From an uncultured Spirochaetaceae bacterium (GTDB lineage Bacteria > Spirochaetota > Spirochaetia > Treponematales > Treponemataceae): a stretch of 64,000 nucleotides of DNA. Of the stretch, positions 6,773-14,572 are shown in pieces. The stretch is from the NCBI GenBank assembly GCA_902802305.1, contig CADCLG010000012.1:1-64000 (forward strand), in the 5' to 3' direction. The notes beneath the pieces are model-generated. The model was given only the letters and a program-made list of their open reading frames with translations, was not told the origin of the DNA and did not search any database. The first letter of the stretch is position 1, and each line of letters starts with the position of its first letter. The translations under genes were made by a program, and so were the position numbers.

Positions 6773-8756
6773 TTTTAATGAAAATTATATGGGGCTGTCT
6801 CAGACAAAAAACATTCTTGGACTTTTTTCTCTTTTGATTATCCTGCATCATATAGCCCTAAAAATGCCTGCGCACCCTGCAAATATTCTTTTACCTTTTA
6901 AAAGCATTGGTTATCTTTTTGTTTCCTACTTTTTCTTCTGTTCTGGTTATGGTTTATACAAAAGCTTTATTTCTAAAACCAATTACCTTGAGGGCTTTTT
7001 AAGCAAGCACATAATTCCAATTGCAATCAGTTTTTTTATAACAGATTTGCTTTTTCAGTTTGCACGACTTTCAAGGGGAGAACCAGGCTTTCCTGCAAGC
7101 ACCTACAGCTGGTTTATTTTTGTAATAGTTGCATTATATTGCGCCTTTTATTTTTGCTTTAAACATATAAAAAAATCCCCTGAAATTGTCCTGCTTTGCC
7201 TCACTCTTTTATACTGTCTTCTATGCCGCCTTCTTTATGCAGAAACCTATCTTTATAACAGCATAATCGCTTTCCCAATAGGAATCTTTTTTGCTAAATA
7301 TGATGAAAAGATTTGCAGCCTTACTAAAAAGCACTGGCTGCCGGTATTTTTAATCACTACAATCATTCTGGCACTTCTGCTTATTATTTGCCTTGATGAA
7401 AAAAGACACTACACAGACTTTCATACAATCACGCAGATTATAAGCACTATATTTTTCTGCCTGACCATTACTTTTTTAAGCATGAAAGTAAAGTTTGAAA
7501 ATAAAGTTTTCTCTTTTCTTGGGGGAATGACGCTTGAAATCTATTTGGTTCATGTGCTTTTTGTAGAAATATTTGCAGCAAAGTTTATAGGATATCTTGA
7601 ACCAATATTCTATATTAAAAATCCAATTTTATACTCGGCTGCAATTTTTATTCTCACAATTCCGCTTGCTTATGGAATAAAGCTTTTAAGAGCAAAGCTT
7701 CCGCAATTTATTATTGGAAAATCATATACACAATACATTGGAAAGTTTCTTAAACGCCTTTTGAAAATCATAATAATTCTTTTTGTCCTGGCAGCAGGAT
7801 ATTTTTCTATTACAAGCCATATCAAAACAAAGAAAAGTGCAGAAAGCATAAAAAAATACAGCGATGATTTTATCAGCTACACAAATATTGACGGCAAAAA
7901 TATGGCTTCCTATATCACGGGAGAAGGAGAAGATACAATTCTGATTCTTGGAGATTTGGAAGATCCTTCTCCTACACTTTCTTTAAGACCACTTGCAGAT
8001 CATCTGGCAGAAAATTATAAAGTGATTGTAATAGATTATTTTGGACAGGGCTTTAGTGACAATACAAAAGAGGAACGTACAGTTGAAAATATTATTTCGG
8101 AGCTTCATTCTTTTGTTACTCAGAATAAACTTGCAGATAAAGAGAATAAAGGCGATAAAGGTGTCTCTGAATCAGATTCTTCCTTTATTTTAATGAGCAT
8201 TGCTGCCTCTGGACTTTACGCCGCTTCATATTTAAATAATTACCCGGAAGAAGTAAAGGCACTTATAGGCTTTGATATGATTACCCCAGCTCTGATAAGC
8301 GAATATTATGACAATGCAGATTTTACCGAAAAGCAGAGTTATCTTGTTGCAAAAATGTATGAAAATCAAAAAAGACTTTTACATAAGTTTATGTCGATTA
8401 GCGGTTTTATACGGATGGAGCTTGTAATGTATGAGCAGCTTTTTGCAACAGATGTGATGAGTAATTATTTTGATGTAGTTGAAGAAAAACTCATTGCAAG
8501 AAGATATGGAAAAGAAGAAATTGAATCAGAGGCAAACTTATGCAGGGGTGCAAGAAATATGGATTTTGCAAGACTTCCGTCAAAGCTGCCTGTTCTTTTA
8601 ATGACCAGACAAAAGGAAATGCTGGATTCATATACAAAAATGATTACAGCTTCTTCAATTCAATCTTGCGTAAAAATGACAAACGAAAATTATCAGTTGA
8701 TTTACAGGCCGCTTTCAATTGTCACACAGATAAATGACTTTTTTGCTAATAATTGA
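6741..8756 (+). CDS. Membrane acyltransferase fused to degenerate alpha/beta hydrolase
   Basis: 671 residues from the in-frame GTG at 6741; the better start (ATG 6704 with AGAGG and a TATAAT at 6673-6678) is one base out of frame because of an A10 tract. Residues about 20-330 form an acyltransferase-3 (OafA/NodX-like) multi-helix domain: ILHHIAL carries the usual His, followed by about ten membrane helices. A last helix (IIIILFVLAAGYFSI) leads to an extracytoplasmic alpha/beta-hydrolase-like domain, residues about 380-670. There the expected GHSxGG elbow reads SIAASG, so the nucleophile Ser is Ala, and the C-terminal GH is replaced by NENY. Likely role: acylation of a surface glycan, with a binding-only hydrolase fold. 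Confidence 0.8.
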   Translation: MKKKEGVNKKTFNENYMGLSQTKNILGLFSLLIILHHIALKMPAHPANILLPFKSIGYLFVSYFFFCSGYGLYKSFISKTNYLEGFLSKHIIPIAISFFITDLLFQFARLSRGEPGFPASTYSWFIFVIVALYCAFYFCFKHIKKSPEIVLLCLTLLYCLLCRLLYAETYLYNSIIAFPIGIFFAKYDEKICSLTKKHWLPVFLITTIILALLLIICLDEKRHYTDFHTITQIISTIFFCLTITFLSMKVKFENKVFSFLGGMTLEIYLVHVLFVEIFAAKFIGYLEPIFYIKNPILYSAAIFILTIPLAYGIKLLRAKLPQFIIGKSYTQYIGKFLKRLLKIIIILFVLAAGYFSITSHIKTKKSAESIKKYSDDFISYTNIDGKNMASYITGEGEDTILILGDLEDPSPTLSLRPLADHLAENYKVIVIDYFGQGFSDNTKEERTVENIISELHSFVTQNKLADKENKGDKGVSESDSSFILMSIAASGLYAASYLNNYPEEVKALIGFDMITPALISEYYDNADFTEKQSYLVAKMYENQKRLLHKFMSISGFIRMELVMYEQLFATDVMSNYFDVVEEKLIARRYGKEEIESEANLCRGARNMDFARLPSKLPVLLMTRQKEMLDSYTKMITASSIQSCVKMTNENYQLIYRPLSIVTQINDFFANN

Positions 8757-8854
8757 TTTAGTGTCAAAATTATTCTATTATACAATGTAGATAAACATTG
8801 TTTTTTTTTAATAAATTGCTAGCAGTTGCATAAGTGTATATACAGGAGAATAAA

Positions 8855-9727
8855 ATGGATAAATTAAAAATATTATTGGCAAAAGGAAGAATCTACGAAT
8901 CTGTTTATGAATTGTTGAATGACGTAGGGATTTCTATCTATCTTCCTGACAGACAGTATTTTCCAACAACAAACCAGAAAGATTTAGCTTTTCAGGTTGT
9001 AAAACCACAGATTACAAGCCTTCTTTTGGCAAACAATAAAGCTGATGTAGGTTTCAGCGGTAAAGACTGGGTTTACGAAAACGGTGTTCAGGACCAGGTT
9101 GTAGAAATTATGGATTTGGGCTTTGACCCGGTAAGAATTGTTGCCGCTATTCCAGAAGCTCGTGATTTTGAAAAAATCCTCAAAGGCAAGGTTACAATCG
9201 CAACTGAATATCAGAACCTCAGCAAGCAGTGGGTAGAAAATAAGAAGATTGACGGAACAATTTTCAGAACCTGGGGAACTTCGGAAGGATTTGTTCAGGA
9301 CACAGACGACGCAATCGCTCAGGTTTTGATTGATAATACTTCTACAGGCTCATCTTTGAAAGCAAATAGACTTAAAATCGTTGATACTTTGATGGAATCT
9401 TCTACAAGAATGTATGCCAGCAAAGAAGCAATGGCTGACCCGGAAAAAAAGCAGAAAATCATGGAATTGAAAATGCTTTTTGAAACAGTTTTGAACGCAC
9501 GCAGTCGGGTTATGCTTGAAATGAACGTAAGCGAAAAAGATTTTGAAGGTCTTATCAAAGGTATTCCAAGTATGAAGAGCCCGACTGTTTCTCCTCTTTT
9601 TGGCGGAAACGGTTATGCAGTAAAAATCGCAGTAAAAAAATCAGAAGTACCTACTCTGCTTCCTCAGTTGCAGAAGCTGGGTGCCTCTGACATCGTTGAA
9701 TATGAATTACGAAAGGTTATGCTTTAA
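8855..9727 (+). CDS. hisG: ATP phosphoribosyltransferase (HisG, long form)
   Basis: 290 residues from the ATG at 8855, chosen because CAGGAG lies 6 bases upstream; an in-frame GTG at 8834 precedes the ribosome site. First step of histidine synthesis: ATP plus PRPP gives phosphoribosyl-ATP. The N-terminus ILLAKGRIYE and the substrate-binding segment IDNTSTGSSLKANRLKI (GxTLxxNxL-like) fit the family. The length and the C-terminal VSPLFGGNGYAVKIAVKKSEV domain mark the long form, which carries an ACT-like histidine-feedback domain and needs no HisZ. The next gene, hisB, starts 14 bases downstream. Confidence 0.95.
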   Translation: MDKLKILLAKGRIYESVYELLNDVGISIYLPDRQYFPTTNQKDLAFQVVKPQITSLLLANNKADVGFSGKDWVYENGVQDQVVEIMDLGFDPVRIVAAIPEARDFEKILKGKVTIATEYQNLSKQWVENKKIDGTIFRTWGTSEGFVQDTDDAIAQVLIDNTSTGSSLKANRLKIVDTLMESSTRMYASKEAMADPEKKQKIMELKMLFETVLNARSRVMLEMNVSEKDFEGLIKGIPSMKSPTVSPLFGGNGYAVKIAVKKSEVPTLLPQLQKLGASDIVEYELRKVML

Positions 9728-9741
9728 TTCTGGAGGCTTTT

Positions 9742-10356
9742 ATGAGAACGGCTACTGTAAAACGAATTACTGGTGAAACTCAGATTGAACTTACTCTGAA
9801 TCTTGATGGAAGCGGAAAATGCACTGTTGAAAATCCAATCGGATTTTTTGATCACATGTTAAAATCCTTCTGCAAGCACGGCCTTTTTGATTTGTCAGGT
9901 TCAATTAAAGGCGATTTGAACGTTGACCAGCACCACACTATAGAAGATACAGGAATTGTTTTGGGACAGTGCTTTAAGGAAGCCTTGGGAGACTGTGCCG
10001 GCATCTACCGCAGTGGATTTTTTATTTATCCTATGGATGAAGCTTTGGTTCAGGCTGCCGTTGATTTTGGTGGACGACCTTATCTGGTTTGCAATTCTAA
10101 TTTGAGCGGCATGCCTCTGGTTTCTGTCAGCGGTGGAAAAGAAGCTTCCTTCCAGACAGACTGCTTTGAAGATTTCTGGCAGAGCTTTACAAATGCTGCT
10201 TTATGCAACCTGCACATTGATGTTATTCGTGGACGCAGTGACCACCACAAAATCGAAGCAGCATTTAAGGCAGTTTCAAGGGCAATCAGAGGGGCTGTAG
10301 AAATTGACCAGCGAAGAAATGGCAGCATTCCAAGCACAAAGGGTGTGATTGTATAA
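9742..10356 (+). CDS. hisB: Imidazoleglycerol-phosphate dehydratase
   Basis: 204 residues, monofunctional (no phosphatase domain). Converts imidazole glycerol phosphate to imidazole acetol phosphate. The two metal-binding repeats are visible: FFDHML and DQHHTIED in the first half, and DHHKIEAAFK in the second. GGAGG 5-6 bases before the ATG supports the start. Lies 14 bases after hisG; rnhA begins on the base after its stop. Only two his genes are together here, so the remaining pathway genes must be elsewhere or absent. Confidence 0.96.
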   Translation: MRTATVKRITGETQIELTLNLDGSGKCTVENPIGFFDHMLKSFCKHGLFDLSGSIKGDLNVDQHHTIEDTGIVLGQCFKEALGDCAGIYRSGFFIYPMDEALVQAAVDFGGRPYLVCNSNLSGMPLVSVSGGKEASFQTDCFEDFWQSFTNAALCNLHIDVIRGRSDHHKIEAAFKAVSRAIRGAVEIDQRRNGSIPSTKGVIV

Positions 10357-10866
10357 ATGAATACATCGAATGACGGAATTGCAAGAAGTAGAATGGCAAC
10401 AGACGAAATTGCAACAAGTGATGAAATTATAGTTTATACAGACGGCGGTTGCAGTGGAAATCCTGGGGCTGGCGGCTGGGGCATTGTAATCATCGCTGAC
10501 GGAATCGCAAAACAGCTCAGCGGTGGGGAAGCGATGACCACAAACAATAAGATGGAGCTTTCTGCCGCAATTGCTGCCCTATCTGTAATAAAAAACACAC
10601 CTTCTTTTGCAGGCAGACACGTTACAGTGAACATCGACAGTCAGTATGTAAAAAATGGAATCACAGTCTGGATTCACAGCTGGAAAAAGAAAGGCTGGGT
10701 TACCGCTGACAAAAAGCCTGTAAAAAACAAGGAGCTCTGGCTTCAGCTGGATGAACTTAATTCTGCGCTGGATGTTACCTGGAACTGGGTAAAAGGTCAC
10801 GTAGGAATTGAATACAACGAAGTTTGTGACCAGCTTTGTCAGGCAGAAATCAAAAAATATAAATAA
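10357..10866 (+). CDS. rnhA: Ribonuclease HI
   Basis: 169 residues. Cleaves RNA in RNA-DNA hybrids. The motif VYTDGGCSGNPGAGGWG contains the first catalytic Asp. The following residues are present: Glu in NKMELSAA, Asp in NIDSQYV, the basic protrusion WKKKGWVTADKKPVKNKELW, and the final His/Asp in WVKGHVGIEYNEVCD. About 24 extra residues precede the domain; an internal ATG (MATDEIATSDE) could be the actual start. It abuts the hisB stop and is presumably translated with it. Confidence 0.95.
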   Translation: MNTSNDGIARSRMATDEIATSDEIIVYTDGGCSGNPGAGGWGIVIIADGIAKQLSGGEAMTTNNKMELSAAIAALSVIKNTPSFAGRHVTVNIDSQYVKNGITVWIHSWKKKGWVTADKKPVKNKELWLQLDELNSALDVTWNWVKGHVGIEYNEVCDQLCQAEIKKYK

Positions 10867-10880
10867 TATTTGTTAAAATC

Positions 10881-10990
10881 ATAGGGTTGTCTAATCAGTA
10901 CGAATTATGTCATTTAGAGATTGTCGCATCAAGTGCGACAATGACATTTTGGACTTATCAGGCAGCCCTATGTTTTTTTTTATTTTTTTT
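10881..10990 (+). repeat. Large imperfect cruciform with T-run (MITE-like or terminator)
   Basis: The 18-base ends ATAGGGTTGTCTAATCAG and CTTATCAGGCAGCCCTAT pair with mostly G-U substitutions. Inside are TGTCA (10908) / TGACA (10942) and a perfect 8 bp stem TTGTCGCA/TGCGACAA (10921-10941). A long T-run follows at 10973-10990. It can terminate the hisGB-rnhA transcript. The nested stems and near-identical ends also look like a small mobile repeat. Confidence 0.6.
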
Positions 10991-11034
10991 CAAGAAAATG
11001 GTCTTTTTTCTTCATTTTTTTACTAATAATAGGT

Positions 11035-12132
11035 ATGAAGAAAAATATCTTTTATTTGACTTTTTTACTTGCTATTGCGGTATTGTCAGCAGGCTGTCTG
11101 ATTATTTTAGGCAGTTCGATTATTCTGGGCTGTTCGATTGACAATAAATTAGATAGTTATGAAAAAATCAGCATAAAGATTCCTGTCTGGCCGCCTTTTG
11201 AAGATGCCTTTCAAAGCCAGGCAGAAACAGGGCCCTGTCAATCCACTTATCCCGAGCTTGCAAAATGGATTGTCAGAATCCGCGGTGAGGATGTTGATGA
11301 AAAAATGGAAGTTTTTGTTGACGGATTAGACGGCAGTGAAACTAACACGTTTGGATTAAATGAAAATAGCTGCAATATCAGCGGAAAAGAGATTTCAATC
11401 AATCTGGAAGTTGCAAAAAACAAACCGCTTTCTATAACCGCTACTCCAATCACTCTGAATAAAAATAATCAGCCTGTAGAGTTTTTTAAGTGTGCAGGAG
11501 CAATATATCCGCAAAACTTTGAAGTCCTGAAGAATAAAGGAAAGTTCTGGCAGGGCAATAAGGGGAATGTACAGATGACCTGGGAAAACGGGTTTTCAGC
11601 ACAGCTTATGCAGACCTTGTATGATTCGGCGGCACAGAGCAGTTACGACGAGCAGATAATTCAGGATTTTATTGCAGGCTTTAACTGGAAAAAATTGCAG
11701 CAATATATTCAGGGGCAGATTGATTCTTTTGAAGAAAATATGCAGGCAGAAATGAATATACAGACAAACGAGAATACACAGGCGACTTCGCTCCCCATGT
11801 TCTACAATCCCTGGCTTTTGGACATGCAGACGGTTTTGGAAAAAATTGCAATGCAGGGGTTTACAGCAACGGCTTTGAATCTAAAAAGCTCATTTCAAAT
11901 CAGCCTGAAAGACAAATTGCACAGAGATAACAGCGAGTTGATTGCAGTGATGTCATCTTTTGTGCCAGAAAATCAGATTATTCAAAAATACGGGACAATC
12001 AGTCTGGCAAAAGATAAGGCAAGTCTTTTTTCTCTGGATAATTTATACGGTGTAATTTTTACGGGAACTTCTGCAAAGAATGTATCAATTGAATATGTTT
12101 TTTTGCCGATATTTATAAATGATGAAAAGTAG
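11035..12132 (+). CDS. Hypothetical lipoprotein
   Basis: 365 residues, no recognised family. The N-terminus MKKNIFYLTFLLAIAVLSAGC is a lipoprotein signal (LSAGC lipobox at about residue 21). The hydrophobic stretch continues to a second Cys (IILGCS), so the processed Cys is ambiguous. The rest is hydrophilic with a charged/Gln-rich segment (residues about 235-265) and no repeats. Its last 14 bases overlap the start of the next lipoprotein gene, so the two are translationally coupled and probably act together. Located just after the 10881-10990 hairpin, hence a separate transcript from rnhA. Role unknown. Confidence 0.75.
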   Translation: MKKNIFYLTFLLAIAVLSAGCLIILGSSIILGCSIDNKLDSYEKISIKIPVWPPFEDAFQSQAETGPCQSTYPELAKWIVRIRGEDVDEKMEVFVDGLDGSETNTFGLNENSCNISGKEISINLEVAKNKPLSITATPITLNKNNQPVEFFKCAGAIYPQNFEVLKNKGKFWQGNKGNVQMTWENGFSAQLMQTLYDSAAQSSYDEQIIQDFIAGFNWKKLQQYIQGQIDSFEENMQAEMNIQTNENTQATSLPMFYNPWLLDMQTVLEKIAMQGFTATALNLKSSFQISLKDKLHRDNSELIAVMSSFVPENQIIQKYGTISLAKDKASLFSLDNLYGVIFTGTSAKNVSIEYVFLPIFINDEK

Positions 12133-13387
12133 TAGAAAATCAGTTTTTAATATAAATCCTTTATCTTTCACACTTATTGCACGACTCCTTATGGGACTTG
12201 CCCTTTTTAGCTTGAGTATGACTTGTATTTCCTGCAAAAAGAAGGGACCGGAACAAAAGCTTGCTGAAGAAATTAAGCCCATAAAAAGCGATCATAAATG
12301 GTATTATTTTGATGATTCGAATATTCTTCCTGTAGATAAACCGCAGAATGTTCCTATAAAACAGTTTCTTCCCTGGACAGAGGCAGTGCGTATTTCATCA
12401 GCAAATAATTCAAGTTCTGCTTCCTATGCGATTGTGAACAGACTTGGGATTTTGTGCTTTAACGGAGATAGATTTTCACTGGAAAAAGATATATCGCTTT
12501 TCAGCGAAAGAACTGCGCAGAATCTTGTCTTTTTTAATGATACACCAATTTTTTCTGTTTATAAGAGCGCCTTTTTTAACAATACCATTTTGCAGCCTTC
12601 ATATTCAGAGGATGATTCCCTGCATTATTTTTTAGTGCAGTTCGATGAAAAAACAAAGATTTCTTATCCGCTGATTAACAGTACAAATTTAACTGATTTA
12701 CGGAACACAGAAGTTGTAGATTATATCTGGGATGGAAAAACCTTCACCTGCTGCTTAAAGTCGCTGGGCAAAGAAAAAACTGATTTTTCTTATGTGCGCT
12801 GGAGTCCGGTTGTGCCAATTCTTTCTTTAAGCCCGGTAAATGCTTCAGAAAATATTATAAAGACAGCCGCGGACGTAAAATCTTTCCGCGATGCAAAGGC
12901 ACAGATTGATTATGCTGCTGCACCAGAAAGAATAAAAAAGATGCTTGCAGGTTTTTCTGATACGATTCCTTTTTCGCTGGAAGTAAAAACTGCTGGCGGA
13001 TACTCTACCAGAAAATATTTGAATCAGATTAATACAAAAAGCACGGTTGGTACACAAGGCGTTGGTTCATCAACATCAAACGTTGGTACACAGGGCGTGC
13101 AGGAATTGAAAGCCTCTGCGATTCTGGCAGAAAGCTGGAGTGCTGTTCTTTTTGAGGATGGAACCTTCTTTATAGAAGGAGCCCTGCCCGGCAAACATAT
13201 TTTGAGGGGCGGTAAGACGGTTGCCATTCGTTTGCCAAAGTTGCCACCCCAGTTCGTATATTCAGATTTTGTTATTTCCGGCACAAGCTTATATGCCGCA
13301 TGGGAAGAAAGCGCCTTTTTCAAAACCAGCCGCAGCGGTTTTTTAAGCGTAGACTTGGATTCGACACTGTATAAGGTGCTGAGGTAG
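12119..13387 (+). CDS. Hypothetical lipoprotein, coupled to previous gene
   Basis: 422 residues, no recognised family. The signal segment LLMGLALFSLSMTCISCKKK gives a lipobox ending at Cys about 40; two ATGs in a row at 12119 and 12122 are possible starts. Beta-rich, with alternating short strands such as SWSAVLFEDGTFFIEGALPG, which suggests a WD- or propeller-like fold. A short duplicated segment, VGTQGVGSSTSNVGTQGV, occurs at about residues 308-325. The last 15 codons are copied at 14282-14328. It overlaps the upstream lipoprotein gene by 14 bases. Confidence 0.75.
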   Translation: MMKSSRKSVFNINPLSFTLIARLLMGLALFSLSMTCISCKKKGPEQKLAEEIKPIKSDHKWYYFDDSNILPVDKPQNVPIKQFLPWTEAVRISSANNSSSASYAIVNRLGILCFNGDRFSLEKDISLFSERTAQNLVFFNDTPIFSVYKSAFFNNTILQPSYSEDDSLHYFLVQFDEKTKISYPLINSTNLTDLRNTEVVDYIWDGKTFTCCLKSLGKEKTDFSYVRWSPVVPILSLSPVNASENIIKTAADVKSFRDAKAQIDYAAAPERIKKMLAGFSDTIPFSLEVKTAGGYSTRKYLNQINTKSTVGTQGVGSSTSNVGTQGVQELKASAILAESWSAVLFEDGTFFIEGALPGKHILRGGKTVAIRLPKLPPQFVYSDFVISGTSLYAAWEESAFFKTSRSGFLSVDLDSTLYKVLR

Positions 13388-13475
13388 AAAGGAAGAATCA
13401 GAATCAAAAACATGCGTCAACCTTACTTAATCTATAAAAAAAATACAGATTAAGTAAAGTTGAAGTGCATTTTTG
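13341..13475 (+). repeat. Direct repeat A, copy 1 (gene 3' end plus terminator)
   Basis: The last codons of the 12119-13387 gene (…SVDLDSTLYKVLR-stop) and the terminator downstream recur at 14282-14403 in the same orientation. The HigBA-like genes lie between the copies. Confidence 0.8.
13411..13475 (+). terminator. Rho-independent terminator of lipoprotein pair
   Basis: 17-base arms 13417-13433 and 13447-13463 (TCAACCTTACTTAATCT and its complement) with a single mismatch, an A-rich loop and TTTTT at 13470-13474. Because the arms are long and symmetric it may act on both strands, also ending the minus-strand higBA transcript. Confidence 0.75.
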
Positions 13476-13499
13476 CTTCTTTCTTATAATGTAATCATC

Positions 13500-13805
13500 T
13501 TATACATTTAATAAAATCTTTTCTTGTTTTTTGGAAACATTAAGTTTTGGATATGTAATAATTTTTAATCCCATTCCAAGACTATCAAGGTAATCGATTA
13601 AAGTAGAAATCTTCATATCCTTTCGTTTTTCAATTTTTGAAACAGAAGATTGTGTAAAATTAGCCATTTCGGATTGTTTTACATTCTGTTCTTCTCTAAG
13701 CTCTGCAAGACGAATTGCCATAATATCCTGTTCAGCTTTTATATGTGCACGTCTAACAGCTTCTTCAGACATGTTATTTTCCATCATTTTTATTGCATCC
13801 TTCAT
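13500..13805 (-). CDS. HigA-type XRE antitoxin
   Basis: 101 residues from the ATG at 13803-13805, which has AAGGAG 7 bases upstream. The longer TTG-initiated frame at 13832 is less likely. Residues about 35-85 form a Cro/C1 helix-turn-helix: RLAELREEQNVKQSEMANFTQSSVSKIEKRKDMKISTLIDYLDSLG. As in HigBA modules it follows the toxin gene, overlapping its 3' end by 32 bases. It would bind and neutralise the toxin and repress the promoter at 14161-14190. Confidence 0.85.
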   Translation of the reverse strand: MKDAIKMMENNMSEEAVRRAHIKAEQDIMAIRLAELREEQNVKQSEMANFTQSSVSKIEKRKDMKISTLIDYLDSLGMGLKIITYPKLNVSKKQEKILLNV

Positions 13806-14154
13806 TTTCCAACTCCTTTTCATGCTTTTCAATGATTACTTCAGATTCAGAAATCAAATCCTTGTAAAACTTATCCTGATCTTTTCCTTTCTTATCTCCT
13901 CCAGTAAGAAGGAATGCTTTTCTATCAATATCAAAATAATAGGAAACTCTTAAAATATGCTGCTGAGTTTGATTTCTAAGTTCCTTAAGATTTTTATATT
14001 TTTTCGAGCCATGAAGAACATCAGCATAAGGGCGCGGAAGATTTGGACCATATTGTTTAAGTAAAAGAACTCGTTGCAATACAGCTTCCTTACATTCTTC
14101 CTCCAAAGTCAAGAACCAAGAATCATACTCTTCTGATGAATCAACATTCCACAT
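13774..14154 (-). CDS. HigB/RelE-type toxin (Gp49-like)
   Basis: 126 residues from the ATG at 14152-14154. The extended frame up to 14190 begins with a TTG that is actually part of the -35 box. It matches the phage-derived Gp49/HigB family: an N-terminal SEEYDSWFLTLEEE helix, LPRPYADVLHG, a KNLKELRNQ strand and RVSYYFDIDRKAFLLTGGDKKGKDQDKFYK. The last segment holds the basic residues that usually act in ribosome-dependent mRNA cleavage. The charged tail (EKHEKELENEG) overlaps the antitoxin start. Probably functional. Confidence 0.85.
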   Translation of the reverse strand: MWNVDSSEEYDSWFLTLEEECKEAVLQRVLLLKQYGPNLPRPYADVLHGSKKYKNLKELRNQTQQHILRVSYYFDIDRKAFLLTGGDKKGKDQDKFYKDLISESEVIIEKHEKELENEGCNKNDGK

Positions 14155-14160
14155 AAGAAT

Positions 14161-14190
14161 AGTATATGAACTAAAGTGAATATTTGTCAA
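14161..14190 (-). promoter_or_regulatory. higBA promoter (leaderless)
   Basis: Minus strand TTGACA (14185-14190), 18 bp spacer, TATACT (14161-14166), then ATTCTT and the toxin ATG. Consensus -35, no Shine-Dalgarno. Confidence 0.75.
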
Positions 14191-14208
14191 GCGAATAATA
14201 AGACAAAC

Positions 14209-14230
14209 TTATCTTACATACGGTTTGGCA
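14209..14230 (+). repeat. Direct repeat B, copy 1
   Basis: TTATCTTACATACGGTTTGG plus CA recurs with one change at 14546-14567, followed in both places by a T-rich stretch. The copies flank direct repeat A copy 2 and the 32 bp tandem array. The roughly 380-base gap between higB and the P-loop gene therefore consists almost entirely of repeats. Confidence 0.7.
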
Positions 14231-14281
14231 TCTTTTAGAATATTATAAATGTGCTTTATGTACTTATTTATGCTTTTAGGA

Positions 14282-14403
14282 TTCTTAAGCGTAGATTTAG
14301 ATTCGACAGTGTATAAGATGTTGAGGTAAGGATACAAAACACGCTTCAACTCTACTTAATCTATAAAAAAAATGCAGATTAAGTAGAGTTGAAATGCATT
14401 TTT
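14282..14403 (+). repeat. Direct repeat A, copy 2 (orphan gene end plus terminator)
   Basis: Residual coding end (SVDLDSTVYKMLR-stop in the plus strand, no gene attached) and a hairpin with 18 bp perfectly paired arms at 14345-14362 and 14376-14393, then TTTTT. Base changes relative to 13417-13463 preserve or improve pairing. Confidence 0.8.
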
Positions 14404-14406
14404 GTG

Positions 14407-14479
14407 TTTTTGACAAAAATGAGCGATTTTGACTTGTTTTTTTGACAAAACTTGCTATTTTTCGCTTGTATTTTTGACA
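14407..14479 (+). repeat. 32 bp tandem repeat (2.3 copies)
   Basis: TTTTTGACA occurs at 14407, 14439 and 14471, exactly 32 bases apart. The intervening DNA (…GCGATTTTGACTTGT, …TGCTATTTTTCGCTTGT) is similar but not identical. Confidence 0.7.
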
Positions 14480-14496
14480 GAATCAAGATTTATAAG

Positions 14497-14533
14497 AAAA
14501 CAACGAAAAATATGATGATTAATCGTTGTTTTC
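14497..14533 (-). terminator. Hairpin after P-loop gene
   Basis: GAAAACAACGA and TCGTTGTTTTC form an 11 bp stem with a 16-base loop, 40 bases after the stop of the 14573-15124 gene. The Ts lie inside the stem end, so termination is plausible but not typical. Confidence 0.4.
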
Positions 14534-14545
14534 TTCACATACCGT

Positions 14546-14567
14546 TTATCTTACATACGATTTGGCA
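14546..14567 (+). repeat. Direct repeat B, copy 2
   Basis: Second copy of the 14209-14230 sequence; it ends six bases before the stop codon of the P-loop gene. Confidence 0.7.
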
Positions 14568-14572
14568 TTTTT

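Noticed and set aside
14407..14479. Possible short CRISPR array
   Set aside because: Period of 32 with a 9-base identical core and similar, not unique, intervening DNA; no repeat/spacer distinction and no cas genes.
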